A stretch of 64,000 nucleotides of DNA from Paramecium octaurelia (lineage: Eukaryota > Ciliophora > Oligohymenophorea > Peniculida > Parameciidae): positions 124,001 through 188,000 of the forward strand of contig CAJJDP010000144.1 in NCBI GenBank assembly GCA_905182995.1, read 5' to 3'. The translations under genes and the position numbers were made by a program. Shown one piece after another: positions 23,241 to 35,616 of this stretch. Position 1 is the first letter of the stretch, and each line of letters begins with the position of its first letter. Under the pieces are notes generated by a model that worked only from the letters and a program-made list of their open reading frames with translations, was not told the origin of the DNA and searched no databases.

Positions 23241-23936
23241 TCAATTCAGAATCTTTAAAATCTGTTGCAGCATGATCATTAGCTTATCTATGAACTCTGC
23301 ACAAGGTCTCTTTGTAATCTTCATACCACCAGACGAATCTCTTGATGTCTATAAAAGTAATTCACTTGTACTCATACCTTCATGTTCCAATAAGAATTCA
23401 TTCTCCTTTACTAATTCCTAAGCTCTCAATTGAACATATTCATCAAACAAATTCACCTTTGTCAATTCAGATTTATATTCAAAGTATATTTTTCCAAATA
23501 TCACACATTAGACCACTGGAAACAAGTATCTAAATGTTCTGAATCTGATGTTTTGTGTAATAACATTGTAATTGTAGGCATAAAGGAACTATCATAATAT
23601 TAATGACATCTCTATACTAAATTTATTCCGAAAGCCACAGCCTAATAGCCAAACTTATTATATTCAATCACTGGATAGGTCATATCATCTTCCCATTCAG
23701 CTAAAGGAGAAATAACACTATAAATGTACGATCTTAAGAACTCAAGCAAAAAGCATTGAATGGGACTTTTGGCTAAGTCCAACCAGCAGTTTCTATCAAC
23801 TCAACCATCTTCTTGATTGATCTGTACCTCTTCAAACGAGCTTCTCTGTAATAATATTTATCATTTCAAACCTGAAGGGAGGAAGATTTTAGTTTCTCAA
23901 TCCTAGTAAACTGATGATTGTGAAATAATTATCCAT
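23241..23936 (-). CDS. membrane-associated hypothetical protein (5' part problematic)
   Basis: The 3' two-thirds read well: DLAKSPIQCFLLEFLRSYIY, AEWEDDMTYPVIEYNKFGYQ, a 29-nt intron, then LFLYAYNYNVITQNIRFRTF, YLFPVVQCVIFGKIYFEY and a helical end, MLQQILKILN, with TGA at 23241-23243. Two hydrophobic patches suggest membrane contact. The 5' part is less clear. HQFTRIEKLKSSSLQ and SSFEEVQINQEDG sit in the right frames, but an in-frame TGA separates them from the rest and no standard intron removes it. ATG 23936 is a provisional start. Unknown family; either an unrecognised exon structure, a sequence error or a decaying gene. Confidence 0.45.
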
Positions 23937-24782
23937 TTAATTAATTATTGAAAATTAAGATAAATATATAATGCATTAATTATTATCAAAAATACATCCC
24001 AAATCATCAATAACTTCCCCTTTCTAAATACACTACCCTTTATTAATGCCACAATATCATGTATAAATTAATTTAATTGTTTTATAATTCTTATATTTAT
24101 TTTAGCACTCCATTTCTCATCCTATTTATCTTCACCTTTCAACTTAACATCTATAATATGATGTTATGAAGTTGATGTAATGTTGAAAGTCAACCTTTTA
24201 TAGAAATAGTAAGATAGCATTTACAAAAATTCATTAAGATAATTGGAGTTTAAAGTAACCAAGAGAAGAACTTCTGTCTAATTATCTAATATAAGTGATA
24301 TTCCTTGATTAATATTTCTATCAATAAATAAAAACAGAAATGCAATTAATTCTAACTTACTTATTATTAGATTTGCTACTTTGATTGTATCAAACTATTA
24401 TAATAACCATAATATCATTTCTTTCTTACTACTTTGATATAGTTTGGGTTTTAGTTAAAAATAAATTTGAAATAAATATTAATATTTCTAATAATATCTC
24501 ATTCTACTTTTAGCGAACTAACAGGATATATAGATATCAAAATTACGAATTCTAATTCGGTTTTTATTGCAAATTCTTTTTTGGTTTTTTATATATAGCA
24601 CATATGAACCAATTTAATTTGGTTTGTTCCCGTCTAATCCCTCCTAATTATTCAGTAAATTTATGGTTTTTTTCATATATTTAGCAATTAATATGAATTT
24701 ATATAAATTTTTTTGATTTTCGTTTTTAAATAATATAAAGAATAGTATAGCTTTAAACAATGTTGATTGGAAAATTTAATAA
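23937..24782. other. AT-rich intergenic region without supported genes
   Basis: About 850 bases, unusually long for this genome. I see no frame with normal Gln-rich coding texture, no RNA gene and no clear repeat beyond short imperfect inverted words around 24375-24450 (ACTTTGAT / ATCAAAGT). It lies upstream of both the minus-strand 23936 start and the plus-strand 24783 start, so it is a divergent promoter region. Confidence 0.5.
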
Positions 24783-25838
24783 ATGATATAAAAATTAAGG
24801 GATATCTTCAGATAAGATTCCGAATTCATTCAATTCTTAAAGCAGAGTTGTCTCACCAAAGACAATTAAGTGTACCATTAAGAGGACTTTGAGTTTCTAT
24901 TATAATACATGATTAAAGAGAGAAATCTCAGGGATTTTTTTGAGTTTTATTCTAATTTGGACATGTAGACTTATAATACTAAAATGAAAATGCTAATCAT
25001 CACTCATTAGTTTATTCATTCAAATGAAGAGTTCTCCAAATTATTTACTACTTTACGATTAACAAATTTTTGTTTACTCAAACACAGCCATAGAAATTAC
25101 GAAACTTGGTTACTCTTTAATATACAAATTCCATTTTTATCTTACTTATAAAAATTGGCCATCAGCTACAAAGAGATTAAAAGTTACAAAACCTGCATTT
25201 TTAGAAAATAACAAAATTCTAAGTATTTAAGTTAAACACACATTTCTTTAGCATTATGATCGACAGTTTTAAAATCATTAATATTGTCAATGTGGCTCTC
25301 TCTCTTGTACCTAGTTTGAAGACAGCTTTATTAAACTATCCCTATGATATACTATTATAAAGATTATCCTTTAATTTGTATTAAGAAATTCAAGGATTTT
25401 AAAAGAATTTAATAAATTCAATGATCCTAATCTTGAACGAGAACCCCAAGATCCAAAATGTTGAATTGTATGAACTCTTAAGAGAAGTAATAAGCATGTA
25501 TATAGTAGATTAATTTCATTGAATAGAGAATGATATACTATCATTAATTTCGAAACCTTTATGACCCAAAAGAAAGTCTTTTGTCTCCCTTATAGACCTA
25601 ACAATAATTTGAGTACTATAAATCTCAACTAATACAACATGATTGCAAAACTGAAACAAATAAATAGTACCTTCAAAGATCCCCTAGGAAAAGATAATCG
25701 ACAGCGGGAGAAGCAACAACGCCGAAGAGTTAAAGGATTTTAAACTATTTTGAACCACAGTCTTCACCTAAGAAATACCTAAGAAATTAGGTAGTGGTCA
25801 TTCAAGAAGAATCTGAAATATAGATAGATTAAATATGA
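24783..25838 (+). CDS. ANTH/ENTH-like helical protein (putative)
   Basis: ATG 24783 to TGA 25836-25838 with introns of 29 nt (from about 25227) and 22 nt (from about 25506) gives about 334 residues, exactly in frame. The N-terminal region has the stacked-helix look of ANTH domains (AP180/CALM): EFLLQYMIKERNLRDFFEFY, TYNTKMKMLIITHQFIHSNE and EFSKLFTTLRL resemble the W..aLKaLiliH.Ll..G pattern. The C-terminal third is polar, with SPRKRQSTAGEA and EPQSSPKKYL. ANTH proteins bind PIP2 and clathrin at endocytic sites. The call rests on a loose motif and could be wrong. Confidence 0.5.
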
Positions 25839-25934
25839 ATATGTTTATTATATATATATATATAACAATAATTTAAGTACTTATAAATCTTATCAATTAA
25901 TCAACTTTAGCTTATTTAAATAGATTGCAAACTC

Positions 25935-28900
25935 TCACCAGAATAGGGAACAATCGAATTCATCTTTGATTTGTTTAATTTTATATTTTTAGTAGATGAA
26001 ATCAATTTTTTTGAAGATAAATTATTTCTTAATTGAATTAGCCAGATTTTTTTCTGAATTTTTTTGAACTTTGATGCCGCATTTATGGCAGCAGTTTATT
26101 ACTAAAGTCTTTTAAGCTTCAAGAATTTGTTGATAAATTAATAAGGAAAATATAGATATTTAGAAAATTTACTAATAATTTCTTGTTGCCAAGCATGCTG
26201 ATTTTTATTAGCCATATCTATGGTGTTGATGGAATTTTATTGAGAAAAGTAATGATCATAATTGAATATGGATTCAAAATCTTCAACTGTAACTGCATTA
26301 TACTTCCAATAAATATATTGGAGTGCATTTATAGCTTGATGGATTGAAGGGCATTTATCATCTGAAAACTTTTGTAGTTTATTGTACAACATTTTGATGT
26401 TCTCTTTCATATAATAGTTAAAGTTATTCACATTTTTGAGGCGATCACTCTCGTGCACAATTAATGTAGTTTCATTAGCTTCTTCAGCAATCTCATTCAT
26501 TGAGAATAGTATGGACGGTGATTTTGTATTCCTTCTTTAAAGTTGTTTTGAAGGTACTGAACCTTTTCTATTCATTCTTTAACTCTGAGCCATGAGCAAA
26601 GTGGTTTTGTAATTTTCACTTTTTTCCTTTTGTTTCTCTTCTTCAAATTCCACTTTAGGAAAAGTCTTGCTTTATACAGGTTTGAGAGGACTTTATATCT
26701 CGTTGATCTAGAAGATATTGAGAGAAGGCATAGGATCATAGACATTATGTATTTCTGAGTTGCCTTGATAGGATTCAGTTTCTTGATCGTACACCAATTA
26801 GAGTTTTGACTACTCGTTGATTTGATTTTGATTCTCGGTTTAAAAGTAGAGGGCACATTCTTAAACATATGTTAATTCGGCTCTAGTTTGAATTGGTTTA
26901 TCGAAGGTTTTACGTAAGTAGACTTCTCTTTTTTAATCCCTACTCATTTAATGTTTTTTAATGATGACTTCTTTATTGGGAATCATTTAGATTTGGCAAC
27001 AACTTTTCAAAGAATGATCAAAGTTATTACAAGCAGGACAGAAACTGCTGAATTGAATTTAGCAAAGTTCATTCTCCAGTTAATAGGAATCTCTTAATTA
27101 ACAATACTTTTGAAAATCATCTGGGAAATCTCGCAATGTTTCTAAGAAATCTTATTTTGATAGGATAAGTAGACTGACATAACTTTGAGCTTTGAAGGTT
27201 TCATATTCTGGGGTTTGCATAAGGAATTCTCTTACGCAGAAGAATTACCCTTAATGAACAGAGGCATTCATTTTAGATCTCTGTTTTCTATCCTTATGTT
27301 GATATAGCAAAACACCTTACTCTACGAAACAAAGGTGTTATTGTCCATTGATTTCACTTTAAAATGTATGTTATGGCTAAATAATCTTACGCTTAATCGA
27401 TTTAAATAAGGCATTTCGAAATTCCAAGGAAAATTGTTTCTGTAATAATTCTGATTTTTGAATAAAGACTTTGTAAGCTTGTTTCTCCAACTCTTCTTTT
27501 AGTTCATCGGATAGTTGTTCTAACAAGAGTTGCTCCATTTGTAAATCGACTTCATCATCCTCTTTCCATCTGTATGTTAGGTATTCCTTGACTCTAAATT
27601 GATTATCATTAACAAATACTGATGTTGAAGACTAAATGGAATCTTCCTTTATGTCATGTATTTATTGATGACTCTCATCTTTTAACTCCTCTCCACTTAA
27701 TTCTGAGTGATATCATTCATTATTGAACCAATAAAGTTAATACTGTAAGAGAACCATAAACCTTATATAATTAATTCAATTAGTTACAAGCACCCAATAT
27801 AAATATTATTGCAACTATTTTCTCTATCGAATTTTTTGGCACATTGTCTCCATAACCTATGGTGAGCATTGTCACTATTGCAAAGTATATCGATTCCAGA
27901 TATTGGAGTTGCCAAGTCTACCCATCCAAGTCTTTAGTTACAATCCATGAATTAGATTTATCAATACTACTGAACCAGAACCAAATACAACTAAATATGT
28001 GCATGATATAAAATAAACTGGTTATAAATTTGATCAATCCTATTATTCCTCTCTAAGGTCGAGTGAAATAGGAGATCTAATCTGTTTTTGACAGAGCCTC
28101 AAAGATATGTTTGTATTGAGTTAACAAAATGAGCAAAAACAAATCATAGCCATCTTGGGCATTTGAATTGAATAGAAATACCACTATGATTATTATTAAT
28201 GAGAAATCAGTAAACCAAGATTTACTAATTTAACGAATTATGATCTCCCAACGATCAGTTATTGCCTTTCCATTTTCATAACAGAGAGTGTTGATCCTAA
28301 TGAACAAATCTAATTGCAAGATAAACAGGATGGTTAATGTCAGTCCTACTTAATTCTGAAATAGAATTTAAGTATGGAATGAGATTTCCAATGGCACCAG
28401 AAGAACGAGGATCACTCTAAATAACGAAGCAAAAATGTCCCAATACAGCTTGAAATCATTCTCTGGTTGTACTAGTGGTATTTTATTGGCAATGCTTGTT
28501 ATTTATCTTATTGCTTTTTGTTTGCCTTCCTGTAGATTCCGCTTAAAACTTTCCCATTTTCTCTCTTTTATTGCTATCTTCGTTTACACAATTCTATTTA
28601 ACTAATTGATTGTTAATCCTTTTTAAATTTTTGTTTACTTATAAGCTAACAGGCTAGCTCTATAGAATTATTAGAATATCATTACTTATCTGAGGCTTTG
28701 TCATCAATAAGATTTAAATGGGTGAGGTTTAAATTCTACAATCTTTTACTTTGAAAGGTAAGTTTTTCCAAAAAACGTCTTATAAAAAAGAATTGCATAA
28801 TGCTTGACCCTGTACTTTTTGGTTTCTCTTGATTTACCTATTTAGGCGTTATTACGTGACTCTATTGGGCTTCAGAAGTGACAACGTTATTGAGATTTGT

Positions 28901-29119
28901 GTGAGTTGTTAATTTCGGTGTTCTGAAATCGTAACCATCGTTGCTTTTGTCACTTTTTGTATGATTATGAACATATTGATTATTGCTCATTGATAATTAT
29001 CTGCGAGTGTCTCTTAGGCAATGTTCTAAATATTCTTACTCAAAATCTTCATTTTATACAGCTTTGAGTTCCAAATCCAATTCGAAGTTGTATTTGTGAT
29101 TTTGATCAATTTTTTACAT
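25935..29119 (-). CDS. K+ channel B: paralogue of channel A, with CCHC zinc knuckle
   Basis: ATG 29119 to TGA (TCA 25935-25937), roughly 1,000 residues after introns. It repeats channel A's layout: an N-terminal DLELKAVQNEDFEQEYLEHC, STGSSIMQFFFIRRFLEKL, S1 (PENDFKLYWDIFASLFRVIL), S5 (FYIMHIFSCIWFWFSSID), pore TMLTIGYGDNVP near 27840-27880, CNBD-like region, CPACNNFDHSLKSC (26999-27040; CCHC), and a tail matching A's (YDHYFSQ, NKFLKLKRL). It is transcribed away from channel C with about 500 bases between starts. S4 again lacks an arginine ladder. Probably a membrane K+ channel of the ciliary or somatic membrane; localisation is not visible in sequence. Confidence 0.85.
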
Positions 29120-29623
29120 TTATTTATAAATCTTGAATTGACAGAAACTACGAGAAAAATCTAATATTGGAAAAACACAATGATTGCTAACTGCTTGTTA
29201 AATGTTATAATTATTTGTAAATTTCAACTGTTATGGACTAGAAATGTTTATGAGTTGTTATTTAAATAGATAACAACAAATTTTAAAATATATTATTGAT
29301 TTTCAAGTATGAAAATTCATTTTCAATAAATTATGACATTTAACAATAAAATATTATTTTTCAAATTGTTCTGAATTTCAGATAATTTAAAAATGGAGCA
29401 ATATCTATTCAAAATATTATCAGTTATTGAATTGATTCCTTATCTCCTATAGTATTTAATTTTATTTAACTTTCTTCTTAATAATTGTAAATATTATATT
29501 TTTTGTTTAATGTCATAATTATTGGATTCAGTTTTAAGGCAATAAAAACCGAGGAAGTAAGTGTTTCTTTATATTAAGAGTCAAACAGTCAAAGGGATTT
29601 TGAAATTTCGTTAAGACTTTACA
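29120..29623. promoter_or_regulatory. shared upstream region of divergent K+ channel genes B and C
   Basis: The 504 bases between the start codons of channel B (minus) and channel C (plus) hold no open frame with coding texture. They are extremely AT-rich. Both promoters must lie here. No specific factor site is recognisable. Confidence 0.45.
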
Positions 29624-32449
29624 ATGCCACACTGTGATAACAACAGCGAAGACGCATCCTTTGAGCCCAATCTCTGTTCAAATAGAAAAATCGAATTATA
29701 ATTACCGGAAAAATAGTCCTTTAAAGCTGACTGCTTAAGTCCAGATCCAGATCAAGACGAAGAAAGCAGAAGCATGCTACATGTGGAAACAAAATAAAAA
29801 GTGAATCTCTGGGTTCATGGTGGATTAAGAATCATGTTCTACATTACCAAATTTAGTAAGCAAATGAAAACCTACTCCACAGAAGTAAAGTTTAAGTCAT
29901 TAACAAACCAAATCGTCTCATTAATCTCTGATGCAGCTAGCGACGCAGATATATTACTCCATAAATTAAATAAAGTCGAATAAGTAATGAAATCCTTTAA
30001 GTGGTTTATAAATCAAATACCTGTGCTTGATCCAGACTCTGCCATTAAAGTACTTTGGGATATTTTTGTCTTAACCCAAATCATCATCAATATTTTTTAC
30101 ATTCCGATGAAATTGGGATTTGACTTTGAAAGAGAAGATATATTGTCTGGGATATTTTTAGAAACTTTGCCTTCTTGGACATTTGTAATTGATATAATTT
30201 TGACATTCTTCACAGCATATTATAGTTAAGGACAAATTCATAGAGATAAATAATAAATTCTTAAGCATTATGCTAATACTACATTATTATGGGATTTAAT
30301 GATTGTTATACCGTTTATCTTATCCTCTTATAAAGTGCCTTATACGGAATATATATTGTTGCTGAGAGTAACAAAAGTTAAGTCTATGATTGAAACTATT
30401 GAAGAAGTTACAAACCCATCTAATAATGTGTAAACAATTCTAGAATTATTCAAATCCATCTTCTTAGTTTTGTTCGTATCTCATTTTTGTGCCTGTTTAT
30501 GGAATCTGATAGGAGAAATGGAATTAGAGTCAAAATAAAATTCTTGGTTGGTTGCTAAAAACATTACTGAAGCAGAATGGTCAACTAAATATATCCACGC
30601 CTTTTATTTTAGTACAATAACAACCTTAACAATTGGTTATGGAGACATTGTTCCTCAGACAGATCTAGAAAGAATTTATGTTATAATAATGGCTATGGTC
30701 ATTTGTGGATTGTTTGGATATACAATTTCTAGTATTGGAAATATATTAAAATAGCTTACTGAAAAGGAGGAATTATTCAAATAATAAATGATGCATATCA
30801 ATAGCTTTTTAAAGAAAAAGAAAATTAATAAATAGTTAATGTTACAAGTTAGAAAGTATTTCGAATATTTTCTAAAGATGGAATAGGAGTATAATGAATT
30901 TGGCGAAAAAATGATGCTAAATCTAGATAAGAAATTAAAAGAATAGGTTGCAATCGACATGTATTGTGAAATGTTAAAGAAATCAAGACTCATCAAATAA
31001 ACTTTATCTTTAAAAAGTGTATAAAAGTTATGCTCTTTTGTACATGAATTGAAAGTGCCCCCTGAAGAGATTATTGCGTATTAAAATGAATAAGCAAATA
31101 AATTAATTTTCCTCTAAAGTGGAGAGTTAAGCTTGATTTGTAAATATACAATCTTTAACGCATAGGTGATTAAAAATTGAGAGAAACCATTTTGAGTAAA
31201 ATAGAGAAAGGCAGATTTGTTGGAGAGAAAGAATTCATTACTTAAGCTCGATATGAATATACAATCAGATCAGTTAAATTTTGTCAAATTGCCTTTATAA
31301 AGTAATCAATTATATAAATGATCTAGTTATGATGATTTCCTAAGAATTATTAGAGAAGATTCTCTGGAAGAAGAAAATTATTGTATGCTCAGAGATTAAA
31401 TGTTGTTTACAGAAGAAAAATAAAACTATGGCGAAGTTTGTTATATTTGTAAATGGACACATTAATTTAAAAAGTAAATTGAATAAATTAATTCTAGATG
31501 TCCCTTAGTTTTTGTTCATTTCAATTTGGATAGAATAAGAAAAAAGTTTATGATATCAGAAGACATGAATAGAAAATAATATGAAAGAATATTTACAAAA
31601 AAATTGTTTTAAAGAAACATAATACGAGAACATGCTCTGGCATTGATTGTGAATGATAATATGATTTCAATAGATGATTTAACAGATTAGTATTTAGATA
31701 CATTAGGTTTCAATATGGATGATGATGAAAATGAAAGGATAATTAAAACCATTAAGAGTCAAAAATCTACTAAATCTATACATAGAGGACTTACAGGCTT
31801 TGAATAATTTAGTAGTGACTCCTCTGAAAGTGATCGTGATTCAGAAATCTAATTAAATAAAACCAAAACTCCCAAATCATCTAGATATAATCATCTATAA
31901 AGTATAGAACAAAAGAAGGTCAAATTTTAAGAGATCTCTGAACCTGAACCTAAAGTCTTAAGAGCATAAAATTCATTCAAAAGAAAGGCAGATAACAGAC
32001 ACAGAACCTTTTAAAGATTAACCAGAATATCAAACAATAGATTTACTAATATCTCTTAAATTTCTCAAGAATAAAATTATTAAAATCAATCAATTTCTGT
32101 CCAAAATTCAAGTATTCCAAAATTGCGCAAGAATAATTCGAATTCATATTCTAATATGGATTTAGAATTACAAACTAAAACCTAATCAAAATTAGAGGTT
32201 GTGGGCAGTAATATGATTAATTAATTGGATGAGGTAGTCACTTCTAAGTAAGGTGATAACCAATATCAAAGAATTGATTTTGAATTAGACAGATATTTTA
32301 TCACTACTTATTACTTTACCAATTCCAATCTCGATAAGGTTCTATAAAAACTTAAAAAACCAAAAAAAACATTGAGATCAGATCATATCCAAAGTATTAT
32401 AAGAAAATCAAAGATTAAACCCAGCCTTTATAGTCCTGTATAAAAGTGA
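29624..32449 (+). CDS. K+ channel C: HCN/EAG-like, more distant from A, B and D
   Basis: ATG 29624 to TGA 32447-32449 with introns of 26 nt (from about 31140) and 25 nt (from about 31300) encodes about 924 residues, exactly in frame. It has its own N-terminus, then QIPVLDPDSAIKVLWDIFV (S1), an S2-S3 like HCN channels (TFVIDIILTFFTAYYSQGQ), an S4 with some charge (LLLRVTKVKSMIE), and pore TLTIGYGDIVPQTD. S6 and C-linker follow (MVICGLFGYTISSIGNILKQ), then a CNBD-like fold (FLQSGELSLI, GRFVGEKEFITQARYEYTIR). A Cys/His group (CYICKWTH) stands where A, B and D have a CCHC knuckle. The tail is long, acidic and Ser-rich. A K+-selective, possibly weakly voltage-sensing channel. Confidence 0.87.
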
Positions 32450-32566
32450 AGTTTCATATTTTATTTTCCCTATTTCTCAACCAAAACAAAACAACAAACT
32501 TTTATTTAACATAGATTCTAAAATATTACATAATAAATTTTTAAATAAATTATTCTTATAGTCTAA

Positions 32567-32937
32567 ATGCAATTTAATACAAATAAATGCGGCTATTCTG
32601 AAAATAAGTTATGAATACAAAAAATTGGAATTGCTGATAAACTTGATAAAATCTTAAACTTTTAAATTCCTTAAATGGTCAAGAAAATCCATAGAATAAA
32701 ATATATAGAAAGTTAAAGTTTGATTTTATTAATCATCTAACACCCCAATTCTCAAAATTAAAAAATACAAATATAAGCTATTGATAAGACGGTAACTTTA
32801 TAAATAAATTCATTCAAAATAAAGCTGAAAACGAGAAGAATGATGAGCAAAAGATAGAGGAAAATGAATTAAATTTGATTACTTTGCTTTTGAATAAAAT
32901 GAATTAAAAATTTTTATAAATTATTTATAATAATTGA
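32567..32937 (+). CDS. small hypothetical protein
   Basis: ATG 32567 (MQFNTNKCGYSENK) and a final exon ending at TGA 32935-32937 (AENEKNDEQKIEENELNLIT, LLLNKMNQKFLQIIYNN) have coding texture. The exons between, including one reading KFLKWSRKSIEQN, are not joined with certainty. It converges on the bZIP gene with stops about 20 bases apart. Function unknown. Confidence 0.35.
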
Positions 32938-32955
32938 TAGTAGACGTCTACCTCA

Positions 32956-34211
32956 TCAAATCAATGTTTCAAGATAAAAGTCATCTTTACTTTTTACTTA
33001 ACACCAAATTTCTTAATATTTCTCACTCATATCACCATCTTAGTCTGCATATTTTTCTTTCAATATGATTGATTTATCTTAATTTTAATAAAATATGTTG
33101 ACATTATTCTTTGGAATTACTAAATGAATCCATTATTCATCCTAGTATTTGACCTGTATTTTACTAACTTAATCTATTGAATTACTTTTAAGTTTGGTTG
33201 TCATACTTATAAACGGTTGGACAATAAAATGAATCTACTTATGGTTTATGATAGTTTAGGGGGGCTAATGCCTAACCATTATTTAACTTGGCCTTCTCTT
33301 TATTATAATTTATCATTTCATTGACAAAACTTACTTTTGTATTTAAGTTGGCCTCATAAGTAGTATCATATAATTTGTAATTGTATTCTGTTTTATAATC
33401 CATTAGTTATGTTACCCCTTTAATCCTGTTATTTTCAACTTACTTCAAGATTTCATAATGCTGATCAGTGTTGTTTATCTCTTTGATGAATGGCTTCTCT
33501 GGTTAGATTTATGGAGAGATATTCAAGTTTTAAGGGGTAGTATCAAAGTTAAGAGTGAGACAAGCAAATATAGTTAATATAACTATAAATGAAAATCCCA
33601 AATTGCCCAAACTTCTATTCTTAGAAACAGATATAGGTGCTTCCTCTTCAAAGACAAATTGTTTACTACCACAATTCATACAAAGTAGATTCTACTAATA
33701 GGATTGTAAATTTTAATTAAGTTTCTGTGCATCGTCCAATTACTATTGTAATTGACTAACCTATTCTGTTAATTCTTGAAGATAATGAGATTATTTTTAA
33801 AAATCACTTTCCAATTTTTGGAGATAGGCTTTCTTCCTATCTCTAGAATTTTAAGCTGATATTCTATTACGGATCATTAATAGAGTTTTTTTATCTTTTG
33901 CCTCCGTTTAAAGCTGTTTCTCATCCTGAGATCCTTTATTCGGATTTAGACTTTTTTTTGCTTTCTTTATTTTTTTTTCCACTCCTTTATACAAGAAGTT
34001 TTATACCTTCCTATGAATTGGAGGATTATGAACCAGTAGATCCTGAAAAAATAGGAGGAACAATATTGGATGATTCTGTAGAACTTTCTTATTCCACTTA
34101 TTATTGATAAAGTTTCTAGAATAAATTCGATTGGTCGTTCTCATCTTAATATTTCTATTATAACTCTACTATTAGTTATGAAAGTGACTTATCCTTGATT
34201 TGTTTTAACAT
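32956..34211 (-). CDS. membrane-anchored bZIP transcription factor (ATF6/CREB3-like layout)
   Basis: ATG 34211 to TGA (TCA 32956-32958) with introns of 22 nt (near 34001) and 34 nt (near 33120-33153) gives 399 residues, exactly in frame. A basic region (IRNRISAQNSRDRKKAYLQK) is followed by a leucine zipper (LQKLESDFQKQSHYLQELTE, QVSQLQQQLD). About 75 residues later comes a CMNCG motif and a single membrane segment (LGNLGFSFIVILTIFACLTL). The tail after it, about 170 residues, would be lumenal. This order matches ER-tethered bZIP factors released by proteolysis during ER stress; the role is inferred. From 33060 rightwards the gene lies in a duplicated block, but only this copy is complete. Confidence 0.8.
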
Positions 34212-34359
34212 ATTACAATAATATATTATTTATTAATAAGCATACTAAAAGAATAGATCCATCTACGTGGATGTTTATATTTCCACATATATAAGGAAAT
34301 TTAAATTTTTATAAAATGAGAATAGATTAAATAAGCTTGTATTCAACAAAAAGTTAAAT

Positions 34360-34360
34360 N
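34360..34360. other. assembly gap (single N)
   Basis: Single ambiguous base between identical 1.3-kb blocks; marks a contig join. Confidence 0.95.
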
Positions 34361-35512
34361 TCAATATGATTGATTTATCTTAATTTTAATAAAATATGTT
34401 GACATTATTCTTTGGAATTACTAAATGAATCCATTATTCATCCTAGTATTTGACCTGTATTTTACTAACTTAATCTATTGAATTACTTTTAAGTTTGGTT
34501 GTCATACTTATAAACGGTTGGACAATAAAATGAATCTACTTATGGTTTATGATAGTTTAGGGGGGCTAATGCCTAACCATTATTTAACTTGGCCTTCTCT
34601 TTATTATAATTTATCATTTCATTGACAAAACTTACTTTTGTATTTAAGTTGGCCTCATAAGTAGTATCATATAATTTGTAATTGTATTCTGTTTTATAAT
34701 CCATTAGTTATGTTACCCCTTTAATCCTGTTATTTTCAACTTACTTCAAGATTTCATAATGCTGATCAGTGTTGTTTATCTCTTTGATGAATGGCTTCTC
34801 TGGTTAGATTTATGGAGAGATATTCAAGTTTTAAGGGGTAGTATCAAAGTTAAGAGTGAGACAAGCAAATATAGTTAATATAACTATAAATGAAAATCCC
34901 AAATTGCCCAAACTTCTATTCTTAGAAACAGATATAGGTGCTTCCTCTTCAAAGACAAATTGTTTACTACCACAATTCATACAAAGTAGATTCTACTAAT
35001 AGGATTGTAAATTTTAATTAAGTTTCTGTGCATCGTCCAATTACTATTGTAATTGACTAACCTATTCTGTTAATTCTTGAAGATAATGAGATTATTTTTA
35101 AAAATCACTTTCCAATTTTTGGAGATAGGCTTTCTTCCTATCTCTAGAATTTTAAGCTGATATTCTATTACGGATCATTAATAGAGTTTTTTTATCTTTT
35201 GCCTCCGTTTAAAGCTGTTTCTCATCCTGAGATCCTTTATTCGGATTTAGACTTTTTTTTGCTTTCTTTATTTTTTTTTCCACTCCTTTATACAAGAAGT
35301 TTTATACCTTCCTATGAATTGGAGGATTATGAACCAGTAGATCCTGAAAAAATAGGAGGAACAATATTGGATGATTCTGTAGAACTTTCTTATTCCACTT
35401 ATTATTGATAAAGTTTCTAGAATAAATTCGATTGGTCGTTCTCATCTTAATATTTCTATTATAACTCTACTATTAGTTATGAAAGTGACTTATCCTTGAT
35501 TTGTTTTAACAT
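34361..35512 (-). CDS. second, truncated copy of the bZIP gene (assembly artefact)
   Basis: Identical to the bZIP gene from its start codon (35512) down to the N at 34360, and missing the last exon, which lies left of the duplicated block. It should not be counted as a paralogue. Confidence 0.8.
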
Positions 35513-35616
35513 ATTACAATAATATATTATTTATTAATAAGCATACTAAAAGAATAGATCCATCTACGTGGATGTTTATATTTCCACATATATAAGGAAA
35601 TTTAAATTTTTATAAA

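Noticed and set aside
24370-24460. Imperfect inverted words as a transposon or internal eliminated sequence remnant
   Set aside because: The repeats are short and imperfect, and no TA-bounded consensus ends could be matched.
33898-34107. Plus-strand 69-codon open frame beginning MPPFKAVSHPEIL, repeated at 35199-35408
   Set aside because: It is antisense to the bZIP basic region and linker, which reads cleanly on the minus strand.
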